6,851 nt of DNA, from positions 1 to 6,851 of the forward strand of contig JAEWFU010000107.1 of the NCBI GenBank assembly GCA_023388675.1, read 5' to 3'. Made by a program: the position numbers and the translations under genes. Shown here one piece after another: positions 1-5,956 of this stretch (its first letter is position 1; each line of letters starts with the position of its first letter). The stretch comes from Pseudomonadota bacterium (GTDB lineage: Bacteria > Pseudomonadota > Alphaproteobacteria > Rhizobiales > Rhizobiaceae). The notes beneath the pieces were generated by a model. The model was not told where the DNA came from. It ran no database searches and was given only the letters and a program-made list of their open reading frames with translations.

Positions 1-2372
1 ACATCGACAAGGAAACCGTCGACTGGCAGGACACCTATGACGGCTCGGGAAGCGAGCCGAAGGTGCTGCCGGCAAGGTTCCCGAACCTGCTGGTCAACGG
101 TTCCGGCGGCATTGCCGTCGGCATGGCCACCAACATTCCGCCGCACAATCTGGCCGAAGTGGTCAATGGTTGCGTCGCGCTGATCGACAACCCCGCGATC
201 GAACTGCCGGAACTGATGGAGATCATCCCCGGTCCGGACTTCCCGACCGGCGGCATCGTGCTCGGACGCTCGGGCATCTACAACGCCTACTCGACCGGGC
301 GCGGCTCCATCGTCATGCGCGGCCGCGTGCATGTCGAGGAAATCCGCAACGAACGCGAGGCCATCGTCGTCACCGAGATTCCGTATCAGGTGAACAAGGC
401 CTCGATGATCGAGAAGATGGCGGAACTGGTGCGCGACAAGCGCATCGAGGGTATCTCCGACATCCGCGACGAAAGCGACCGGCAGGGTTATCGCGTCGTC
501 GTCGAGCTGAAGCGCGACGCCAATGCCGACGTGATCCTGAATCAGCTCTATCGCTATACGCCCCTGCAGACCTCGTTCGGCGCCAACGTCGTTGCGCTCA
601 ACGGCGGCAAGCCCGAAGTACTGACGCTGCTCGACATGCTGCGCGCCTTCGTCGCGTTCCGCGAGGAGGTCATCAGCCGGCGTACCAAGTACCTGCTGAA
701 AAAGGCGCGCGAGCGGGCGCATGTGCTGGTCGGCCTCGCCATCGCGGTCGCCAATATCGACGAGGTGATCCGGCTCATCCGGCATGCGCCGGACCCGCAG
801 ACGGCGCGCGAGCAGTTGATGGAGCGGCGCTGGCCGGCGGCCGACGTCGAGGCGCTGATCCTGCTGATCGACGATCCGCGCCACCGCATCAACGAGGACG
901 GCACCTACAACCTGTCCGAAGAGCAGGCGCGCGCGATCCTCGAACTGCGCCTGCAGAGGCTGACCGCGCTCGGCCGCGACGAGATCGCCGACGAGCTGAA
1001 CACGATCGGCGTCGAGATCTCCGACTATCTGGAAATCCTGTCCTCGCGTGCGCGCATCCAGCAGATCGTCAAGGACGAACTGATCGCCGTGCGCGACGAG
1101 TTCGGCACGCCCCGCCGCACGGAGCTGACCGACGGCGGCGCCGACATGGACGACGAGGACCTGATCCAGCGTGAGGACATGGTCGTCACCGTCACCCACG
1201 AAGGCTACATCAAGCGGGTGCCACTCTCGATCTACCGGGCGCAGGCGCGGGGCGGCAAGGGCCGTTCGGGCATGTCGACCAAGGACGAGGATTTCGTCAC
1301 CAGGCTGTTCGTCGCCAACACGCACACGCCGATCCTGTTCTTCTCCTCGCGCGGCATCGTCTACAAGGAGAAGGTCTGGCGCCTGCCGATCGGCACACCG
1401 CAGTCGCGCGGTAAATTCCTGCGCAACATGCTGCCGCTGGAAGAAGGCGACCGCATCACCGCGATCCTGCCGCTGCCGGACGAGGAGGAGTGGGGCAAGC
1501 TCGACGTGATGTTCGCCACCACGCGCGGCACGGTGCGCCGCAACAAGCTGTCCGACTTCGCCGACGTGAAGCGCAACGGCAAGATCGCGATGAAGTTCGA
1601 CGAGGAGGGCGATGCGATCCTCGCCGTCGAGACCTGCACGGACAATGACGACGTGCTGCTCACGGCCTCAAGTGGCCAGTGCATACGGTTCCCGGTTTCG
1701 GCCGTCCGCGTCTTTGCGGGGCGCTCCTCGCAGGGCGTCAGGGGAATTTCCATGGGCGAAGGCGATCGCGCCATCTCCATGACCATTCTCGAGCATGTCG
1801 ACGCCTCGCCGGGCGAACGTTCCGCCTACCTCAAGCGTTCCGTGGCGGAGCGCCGGGCGGCACTGAGTGGCGAAAACGGGGAGGGCGAGGACGATGTCGC
1901 GCTGACCAATGAGGACATCGTCGAAGACGCCGACCTGAGCGAAGAGCGCTATGCCTTCCTCAAGGAACACGAGCAGTTCGTGCTGACCGTGACCGAATAC
2001 GGCTACGGCAAGCGTTCGTCGTCCTATGATTTCAGGGTGATCGGTCGCGGCGGCAAGGGTATTCGCGCGACGGACGTGTCGAAGGCGACGGAGATCGGTA
2101 GCCTGGTTGCGGCATTCCCGGTCGAGGACGGCGATCAGATCATGCTGGTATCGGATGGCGGGCAGGTGATCCGCGTGCCTGTGCACAATATCCGTTTCGC
2201 CAGCCGCACCGCGAAGGGCGTCACCATCTTCCATACCGCTCAAGGCGAGAAAGTCGTTTCGGTGGAGCGTATCTCCGAGCCGGAGACCGAGGCCGGAGAC
2301 GCGCTGGCTGAAGCGGTGGAGGCGGAAGCGGACGGCGTGCAGGGAACGCCGCCCGCTCCACTGGAGGAATAG
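1..2372 (+). CDS. gyrA: DNA gyrase subunit A, 3' part (5' end outside window)
   Basis: GyrA is the breakage-reunion subunit of the A2B2 gyrase, which introduces negative supercoils using ATP. The frame is open from base 3, so the gene enters from the left; the GTG at 63 is not a start. 789 residues remain, ending at TAG 2370-2372. Seen: the [20 protein letters not shown] stretch, [16 protein letters not shown] and EIPYQVNKA of the breakage-reunion core, then the coiled-coil region. A beta-pinwheel C-terminal domain begins near window residue 386, and the tail is acidic (about residues 757-789). The active-site Tyr and the quinolone-resistance region lie upstream, outside the window. The GyrA box reads QARGGKG (1242-1262) where the usual form is Q(R/K)RGG(K/R)G. 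Compared with E. coli GyrA, the pinwheel carries an insertion of about 55-60 residues (1791-1976), rich in Glu and Asp. A second box-like string, GRGGKG, is at 2043-2060. Identity is near certain. Confidence 0.98.
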   Translation, partial: IDKETVDWQDTYDGSGSEPKVLPARFPNLLVNGSGGIAVGMATNIPPHNLAEVVNGCVALIDNPAIELPELMEIIPGPDFPTGGIVLGRSGIYNAYSTGRGSIVMRGRVHVEEIRNEREAIVVTEIPYQVNKASMIEKMAELVRDKRIEGISDIRDESDRQGYRVVVELKRDANADVILNQLYRYTPLQTSFGANVVALNGGKPEVLTLLDMLRAFVAFREEVISRRTKYLLKKARERAHVLVGLAIAVANIDEVIRLIRHAPDPQTAREQLMERRWPAADVEALILLIDDPRHRINEDGTYNLSEEQARAILELRLQRLTALGRDEIADELNTIGVEISDYLEILSSRARIQQIVKDELIAVRDEFGTPRRTELTDGGADMDDEDLIQREDMVVTVTHEGYIKRVPLSIYRAQARGGKGRSGMSTKDEDFVTRLFVANTHTPILFFSSRGIVYKEKVWRLPIGTPQSRGKFLRNMLPLEEGDRITAILPLPDEEEWGKLDVMFATTRGTVRRNKLSDFADVKRNGKIAMKFDEEGDAILAVETCTDNDDVLLTASSGQCIRFPVSAVRVFAGRSSQGVRGISMGEGDRAISMTILEHVDASPGERSAYLKRSVAERRAALSGENGEGEDDVALTNEDIVEDADLSEERYAFLKEHEQFVLTVTEYGYGKRSSSYDFRVIGRGGKGIRATDVSKATEIGSLVAAFPVEDGDQIMLVSDGGQVIRVPVHNIRFASRTAKGVTIFHTAQGEKVVSVERISEPETEAGDALAEAVEAEADGVQGTPPAPLEE

Positions 2373-2376
2373 GGGA

Positions 2377-2508
2377 TCAGCCGAAGCGGTTGCGTACGGT
2401 GCGTCTGCGGGATTCGAGCCGCACCGTCTGCGCTTCGTTATGAAGTCCGAAGGCCGTCGCGATCAGCATTGCCAGGGTCATGGCGGCTGCGAGCATGAAG
2501 ATCATCAT
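2377..2508 (-). CDS. Small single-helix membrane peptide, 43 aa, unknown function
   Basis: No family recognised. The minus strand reads ATG ATG ATC TTC ATG from 2508 down to TGA at 2377-2379. Residues 3-21 (IFMLAAAMTLAMLIATAFG) are an uninterrupted hydrophobic stretch of transmembrane length. The 22-residue tail after it includes seven Arg (for example ESRRRTVRNRFG). By the positive-inside rule the C-terminus should be cytoplasmic. An AAGAAGGAG Shine-Dalgarno ends 8 bases before the first ATG, the best ribosome binding site in this window, which is the main reason to believe the gene. The second ATG, one codon later, could also start. The gene converges on gyrA with only four bases between the two stop codons. 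Its upstream region is shared with coaD, which diverges from it, and contains a LexA-type motif. A signal peptide of a tiny secreted protein is less likely, since there is no AxA cleavage site. Whether it is expressed cannot be seen from sequence. Confidence 0.7.
   Translation of the reverse strand: MMIFMLAAAMTLAMLIATAFGLHNEAQTVRLESRRRTVRNRFG
2396..2427. terminator. Possible hairpin between the convergent gyrA and small-gene ends
   Basis: ACGGTGCG (2396-2403) and CGCACCGT (2420-2427) form a perfect 8-bp inverted repeat with a 16-base loop. It begins 23 bases after the gyrA stop and lies inside the 3' codons of the minus-strand small gene. No T-run follows on either strand, so it is not a standard intrinsic terminator. 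It could stop or stabilise the gyrA mRNA, or be chance. Confidence 0.25.
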
Positions 2509-2516
2509 TATCGTGT

Positions 2517-2525
2517 CTCCTTCTT
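2517..2525 (-). promoter_or_regulatory. Strong Shine-Dalgarno of the 43-aa minus-strand gene
   Basis: The minus strand reads AAGAAGGAG, then eight bases (ACACGATA), then ATG at 2508. This is a near-ideal anti-16S match at near-ideal spacing, in a region otherwise without coding potential. It is stronger than the sites before queA, tgt or coaD. Confidence 0.75.
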
Positions 2526-2609
2526 GCCTCAACAACGAGTGAAGCGCGGATTGGTTTCATTCCGGTGTCTTTCCTGAAGGATGACGTTTGAACCGTGCCT
2601 GATCCGACC

Positions 2610-2624
2610 GTTCATCTGCCGTTC
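2610..2624. promoter_or_regulatory. Candidate LexA (SOS) box, GTTC-N7-GTTC
   Basis: GTTC (2610-2613), seven bases ATCTGCC, GTTC (2621-2624). The direct repeat GTTC-N7-GTTC is the established LexA recognition pattern of alphaproteobacteria, known from recA and uvrA-ssb promoters in rhizobia. The second half is also the left arm of a palindrome, CCGTTC-ATGA-GAACGG (2619-2634). The site lies 62 bases before the coaD ATG and 102 bases before the ATG of the divergent small membrane-peptide gene, so it could control either. The N7 spacer is not AT-rich, and I found no clear -35/-10 pair to place it against. An exact eight-base match in a gap this short is unlikely by chance (about 1 in 100), but one motif does not prove binding. 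Confidence 0.4.
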
Positions 2625-2685
2625 ATGAGAACGGGCGCGCTGGTCGCGATTGCCTTTGTCCGTGGCGACCGCTAGAAGCGCTGCC

Positions 2686-3186
2686 ATGACGAAGCGCATA
2701 GCCTTTTATGCGGGCTCCTTCGACCCGCTGACCAATGGCCATCTGGACGTGCTGAAGGGCGCGCTCACCATCGCCGACGAGATCATCGTCGGCATCGGCG
2801 TGCAGGCCTCGAAGCAGCCTCTGTTCTCTTTCGAGGAGCGGGTGAAGCTCATCGAGGCATGGGCGAAGGAAGAACTGGGCGAGGGCGCCTCGCGGCTTCG
2901 CATCGTCTCGTTCTCGGGCCTGCTTGTCGAGGCGGCGCGCAACGAGGGCGCGTCGATCCTGATCCGCGGCCTGCGCGACGGCACCGATCTCGACTATGAG
3001 ATGCAGATGGCCGGCATGAATGAGACGATGGCGCCGGAACTGCAGACGATCTTTCTGCCCGCAAGCCCCTCCGTGCGCACCATTACCGCCACACTTGTCC
3101 GCCAGATAGCGTCGATGGGCGGCGACATCAGGCCGTTCGTTCCGGCCGTGGTCGCGACTGCGCTGGATGCCAAGTTCAAATCCTGA
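2686..3186 (+). CDS. coaD: Phosphopantetheine adenylyltransferase
   Basis: CoaD transfers AMP from ATP to 4'-phosphopantetheine, giving dephospho-CoA, the penultimate step of coenzyme A synthesis in the cytoplasm. The 166 residues match the usual length of the family (about 160-170). Seen: [12 protein letters not shown] (residues 8-19) with the TNGH nucleotidyltransferase motif; Lys43; [22 protein letters not shown] (split here as ILIRGLR at 91-97, then DYEMQMA), the phosphopantetheine-binding region; and [11 protein letters not shown] near residue 132, the local form of the ISS-x-LVKE-A segment. I chose the ATG at 2686 because the family starts just before the first strand ([10 protein letters not shown]). 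An in-frame TTG at 2650 would add 12 unrelated residues. The Shine-Dalgarno is weak (AGAAG at 2674-2678). The ppi gene follows after 14 bases, so co-transcription is likely. Confidence 0.97.
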   Translation: MTKRIAFYAGSFDPLTNGHLDVLKGALTIADEIIVGIGVQASKQPLFSFEERVKLIEAWAKEELGEGASRLRIVSFSGLLVEAARNEGASILIRGLRDGTDLDYEMQMAGMNETMAPELQTIFLPASPSVRTITATLVRQIASMGGDIRPFVPAVVATALDAKFKS

Positions 3187-3200
3187 AACGGGAGTCATTC

Positions 3201-3779
3201 ATGCAGTTTCTGAGGGTCGCCTCGTCGATGATTTTTGCCGCCGGCGTGCTTGCCGGTTCCGCAGCACTCGCCGCCGAGCCGGAGAACACGATGATCGTCG
3301 AACTCAAGGACGGCGAGGTGGTGATCGCGCTGCGCCCCGATCTCGCGCCCAAGCATGTCGAGCAGATCAAGGCGCTGGTGCGCGCCGGCGAATACAACAA
3401 TGTCGCGTTCCACCGCGTCATCGAAGGCTTCATGGCCCAGACGGGCGACGTCCAGTACGGCGATATGGAGGATGGCTACAACAGCCAGCTCGCGGGCACC
3501 GGCGGTTCGTCGCTGGGCAACATCGGGGCGGAGTTCTCGAATGAGGACTATGTGCGCGGAACCGTCGGCATGGCGCGCGCGCAGAGCCCCGACTCCGCCA
3601 ACTCGCAATTCTTCATCATGTTCGCACCGGCACCCTCGCTCAACGGCGGCTACACCATCGTCGGCAATGTCGAGAGCGGCATGGAATTCGTCGACAACAT
3701 CAAGCGCGGCGACGCGGCCCAGAATGGTGTGGTGACCGACCCGGACCGTATGGTTTCAGTTCGCATCGCGGCCGACTAG
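3201..3779 (+). CDS. ppiA: Exported cyclophilin-type peptidyl-prolyl cis-trans isomerase
   Basis: Cyclophilin fold enzyme that speeds cis-trans isomerisation of Xaa-Pro bonds. A Sec signal peptide is visible: Arg5, a hydrophobic core at about residues 10-22, and ALA before AEPEN, so cleavage is probably after residue 24. The mature protein should be periplasmic. Catalytic region FHRVIEGFMAQTGD is at residues 70-83 (Arg72, Phe77, Gln80). MARAQSPDSANSQFFIMF is at 124-141 (Asn134, Gln136, Phe138). Where cyclophilin A has the cyclosporin-contacting Trp (WLDGKH), this protein has SLNGGY (146-151), as bacterial secreted forms often lack that Trp. Length is 192 residues, normal for the family. GGAG at 3191-3194, six bases before ATG, supports the start. 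It sits 14 bases behind coaD, probably in one operon. The symbol follows the exported-paralog convention and is not a strict orthology claim. Confidence 0.93.
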   Translation: MQFLRVASSMIFAAGVLAGSAALAAEPENTMIVELKDGEVVIALRPDLAPKHVEQIKALVRAGEYNNVAFHRVIEGFMAQTGDVQYGDMEDGYNSQLAGTGGSSLGNIGAEFSNEDYVRGTVGMARAQSPDSANSQFFIMFAPAPSLNGGYTIVGNVESGMEFVDNIKRGDAAQNGVVTDPDRMVSVRIAAD

Positions 3780-3783
3780 TTTG

Positions 3784-3911
3784 GATTCGGGTGAGGGCGG
3801 CCTGCAAATGGCGGCTTTCTGCGCTTCCGGTGCTCACGTACCTTAAGTACGCTGCGCTCGTCGCTGCGCGACCCCGAAATCCACCATTTTCGACTCGCCC
3901 TGACCCGAATC
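3784..3911. repeat. 128-bp imperfect palindromic intergenic element
   Basis: Outer arms GATTCGGGTGAGGGCG (3784-3799) and CGCCCTGACCCGAATC (3896-3911) pair at 15 of 16 positions. Inner arms AAATGGCGGCTTTC (3806-3819) and GAAATCCACCATTT (3876-3889) pair at 12 of 14. The unpaired spacer between the two blocks is six bases on both sides, so the element is symmetric. Near the centre is GTACCTTAAGTAC (3838-3850). It begins five bases after the ppiA stop and ends 39 bases before ppiB. From memory, the string around GTGCTCACGTACCTTAAG resembles dispersed intergenic repeats of proteobacteria, but only one copy is present here. As RNA it would form a long hairpin that could end or protect the coaD-ppiA message. 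The open frames across it are not genes. Confidence 0.75.
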
Positions 3912-3950
3912 GGGTAGGCGCTAAGGCAAAAAGATCAGGAAGGAAGCCAG

Positions 3951-4427
3951 ATGGCCGAGATCAAGGACCCCGAAAACACGATCGTCATGGAAACCACCAA
4001 AGGCAAGGTGGTGATCGAGCTGCTGCCCGATCTGGCGCCGAACCATGTCGCGCGCATCAAGGAACTGGCGCGCGAGAACTTTTATGACGGCATCGTGTTC
4101 CATCGCGTCATCGACGGCTTCATGGCGCAGACCGGCGACCCGACGGGCACCGGCATGGGCGGCTCCGATAAGCCGGACCTGAAAGCCGAGTTCTCGAACA
4201 TGAGCCACGTGCGCGGCACTTGCTCGATGGCGCGTTCCCAGAACCCGAATTCGGCCAATTCCCAGTTCTTCATCTGCTTCGACGATGCCCCGTGGCTGAA
4301 CAAGCAGTATTCGGTCTGGGGCCAGGTGATCGAAGGCATGGACGCGATCGACCAGATCAAGAAGGGCGAGCCCGTTCGCGACCCCGACTCGATCGTCACC
4401 ATGCGCGTCGCGGCGGATATAGCGTAA
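3951..4427 (+). CDS. ppiB: Cytoplasmic cyclophilin-type peptidyl-prolyl cis-trans isomerase
   Basis: Second cyclophilin, 158 residues, without a signal peptide (MAEIKDPENTIVMETTKG), so expected in the cytoplasm, where it assists folding by isomerising prolyl bonds. Seen: FHRVIDGFMAQTGD at 50-63 (Arg52, Phe57, Gln60), MARSQNPNSANSQFFICF at 93-110 (Asn103, Gln105, Phe107), and APWLNKQYSVWGQV from 113, which keeps the Trp (115) that the neighbouring exported paralog lacks. Length is that of E. coli PpiB-type enzymes. AAGGA at 3940-3944, six bases before the ATG, is a good ribosome binding site. Together with the upstream gene it forms a tandem pair, most simply explained by an old duplication followed by gain or loss of the export signal. 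The intervening palindrome may uncouple the two transcripts. Confidence 0.96.
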   Translation: MAEIKDPENTIVMETTKGKVVIELLPDLAPNHVARIKELARENFYDGIVFHRVIDGFMAQTGDPTGTGMGGSDKPDLKAEFSNMSHVRGTCSMARSQNPNSANSQFFICFDDAPWLNKQYSVWGQVIEGMDAIDQIKKGEPVRDPDSIVTMRVAADIA

Positions 4428-4461
4428 CCTCCCGCTTCACGTTCCGGTCGATGACTGTGCT

Positions 4462-4625
4462 CTACGTTGCCCCCCTCTGTCCTGCCGGACATCTCCCCCA
4501 CAAAGGGGAAGATTGGCTGTCACGGCGGCTTTCGCCAACCGTCGATTCCTGCGGAAGAGCGCGATCATCGATGACGGCCGATCTCCCCCCTTGTGGGGGA
4601 GATGTCCGGCAGGACAGAGGGGGGC
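4462..4625. repeat. Long-hairpin intergenic repeat, copy 1 (before queA)
   Basis: The outer 35 bases, 4469-4503 and 4591-4625, are perfect reverse complements (core CTCTGTCCTGCCGGACATCT). Fourteen further inner bases (4504-4517 against 4577-4590) pair at 11 positions, making 49-bp arms around a 59-base loop (4518-4576). CTACGTT (4462-4468) just outside the left arm is shared with copy 2 at 5760, so it probably belongs to the element. The loop is alignable with that of copy 2 in the same orientation (GGCTTTCGCCAACCG against GGCTTCCGCCAATCG). It resembles the RIME-type mosaic elements known from rhizobial intergenic regions; I recall this only in general terms. No transposase or gene is inside. 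It fills most of the 235-base gap between ppiB and queA. Confidence 0.92.
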
Positions 4626-4662
4626 GTGAAAGGGTGCAACCTCTCCGCCCGATACGCTGAGC

Positions 4663-5742
4663 ATGCGCGTCGACCTTTTCGATTTCGAGCTGCCGGACGA
4701 GCGGATCGCGCTGCGCCCGGCCGAGCCGCGGGATGCCGCGCGGCTGCTCGTCGTGCGCCCCGGCAAGCCGCCTGAAGATCGCATCGTGAGCGAGCTGCCC
4801 GGCCTGCTGCGGCCGGGCGACGCGCTGGTCTTCAACGATACCAAGGTCATACCGGCGCAGCTCACCGGCCTGCGCCGACGTGACGGTACGGTCGCGCAGA
4901 TCGATGCCACGTTGCACATGCGGATCGACGAAAACCGCTGGAAGGCCTTCGCGCGGCCCGCAAAGCGGCTCGTGGCGGGTGACCGCATCCGCTTTGGCCA
5001 CCAGAACAATCTCTGCCTGCTCGGCTCGCTCGACGCGACGGTCGCCGAGAAGGGCGATGCCGGGGAGGTGACGCTCGAATTCGACCTGACCGGCCCGGCG
5101 CTGGAGGACGCCTTGCGTGAGGTCGGCCACATTCCGCTGCCGCCCTATATCGCCGGCAAGCGCGCCGAGGACGAACGCGACCGCACCGACTACCAGACGA
5201 TCTACGCGCGGGAGGAGGGCGCCGTCGCCGCCCCCACGGCAGGGCTGCATTTCACGCCCGACCTCTTCCAGGCACTGGAGCAGGCCGGCATTGAGCGCCA
5301 TTTCGTGACGCTGCATGTCGGCGCAGGGACGTTTCTGCCGGTGAAGGCCGACGACACCGACGACCATCGCATGCATGCCGAAATCGGCGAGGTGAGCGCG
5401 GAGACGGCAGCGTCGCTCAACGCGGTGCGCGCGCGGGGCGGGCGCATCGTCGCGGTGGGGACGACTTCGCTGCGGCTGCTGGAAAGCGCTGCGACCGATG
5501 AGACGACCTTTCGCGAATGGCGCGGGGCCACCGAGATCTTCATCACGCCCGGCTACCGCTTCCGCACCGCCGATATTCTGATGACCAATTTCCACCTGCC
5601 GCGCTCGACGCTGTTCATGCTGGTGTCGGCGTTCAGCGGGCTGGAGACGATGCATGCGGCCTATGCACATGCGATCGCTGCGGATTACCGGTTCTACTCC
5701 TATGGTGACGCGAGCCTGCTTTTCAGGGCGGATAAACAATGA
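4663..5742 (+). CDS. queA: S-adenosylmethionine:tRNA ribosyltransferase-isomerase
   Basis: QueA moves the ribosyl group of S-adenosylmethionine onto preQ1 already in the tRNA wobble position and rearranges it to epoxyqueuosine, the step after Tgt. The 359 residues agree with the family (about 340-365). Seen in order: [13 protein letters not shown] (7-19), [16 protein letters not shown] (52-67), [10 protein letters not shown] (154-163), [10 protein letters not shown] then [13 protein letters not shown] (173-198), [12 protein letters not shown] (216-227), HRMHAE (235-240), [12 protein letters not shown] (264-275), TPGYRF and [17 protein letters not shown] (295-324), and [12 protein letters not shown] at the C-terminus. 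The ATG at 4663 gives the family N-terminus, though no good Shine-Dalgarno precedes it. It lies between two copies of one palindromic repeat and is followed by tgt, the usual rhizobial partner. Confidence 0.97.
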   Translation: MRVDLFDFELPDERIALRPAEPRDAARLLVVRPGKPPEDRIVSELPGLLRPGDALVFNDTKVIPAQLTGLRRRDGTVAQIDATLHMRIDENRWKAFARPAKRLVAGDRIRFGHQNNLCLLGSLDATVAEKGDAGEVTLEFDLTGPALEDALREVGHIPLPPYIAGKRAEDERDRTDYQTIYAREEGAVAAPTAGLHFTPDLFQALEQAGIERHFVTLHVGAGTFLPVKADDTDDHRMHAEIGEVSAETAASLNAVRARGGRIVAVGTTSLRLLESAATDETTFREWRGATEIFITPGYRFRTADILMTNFHLPRSTLFMLVSAFSGLETMHAAYAHAIAADYRFYSYGDASLLFRADKQ

Positions 5743-5759
5743 TCACGCAGATTGGCGCC

Positions 5760-5922
5760 CTACGTTGCCCCCCTCTGTCCTGCCGGACATCTCCCCCACG
5801 AGGGGGGAGATCAGCCGGCCGCTCGGCTTCCGCCAATCGCCAGCGTTGCAGAAAGAGCGTTGAGCCCGGAGCTGCCGATCTCCCCCCTTGTGGGGGAGAT
5901 GTCCGGCAGGACAGAGGGGGGC
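5760..5922. repeat. Long-hairpin intergenic repeat, copy 2 (between queA and tgt)
   Basis: Arms 5767-5815 and 5874-5922 pair at 47 of 49 positions around a 58-base loop (5816-5873). The 35-base right outer arm (5888-5922) is identical to that of copy 1, and the left differs at one base (CACGA for CACAA). CTACGTT at 5760-5766 is also shared. The loop has diverged much more than the arms. It starts 17 bases after the queA stop and ends 34 bases before the chosen tgt ATG, so a queA-tgt transcript would contain it as a long hairpin. No T-run follows the right arm, so a normal intrinsic terminator is not indicated. Confidence 0.92.
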
Positions 5923-5956
5923 GCTGCCCCACCGGGCGATGCAGAATGGGATGGGC

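Noticed and set aside
63..65. GTG at 63 as the gyrA start
   Set aside because: Conserved GyrA sequence (DKETVDW, YDGS) continues upstream in frame to base 3, so the gene is cut by the window edge.
170..1174. 334-codon + strand frame inside gyrA
   Set aside because: Arg/Ala-rich out-of-frame translation of gyrA codons with no family features.
2590..2612. Extracytoplasmic or general-stress sigma (EcfG-type) promoter, GAAC then CGTT
   Set aside because: The -35 half would read TGAAC instead of GGAAC, and the spacing is about one base too short.
4469..4625. Intrinsic terminator
   Set aside because: The stem is very long but no T-run follows the right arm on the + strand (it continues GTGAAAGGG). 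It is better described as a repeat element.
4428..4662. preQ1 riboswitch ahead of queA
   Set aside because: The gap is accounted for mainly by the palindromic repeat. I see no preQ1 aptamer pseudoknot pattern or A-rich tail next to the start.
4462..5739. 425-codon open frame on the minus strand across queA
   Set aside because: It is antisense to an unmistakable queA, has no recognisable domain, and its end runs through the repeat. Long antisense frames are common in GC-rich coding DNA.
4462..5922. Composite transposon carrying queA between the two repeats
   Set aside because: No transposase, no visible target duplication, and queA is in its expected neighbourhood next to tgt. Independent insertion of two small elements is simpler.
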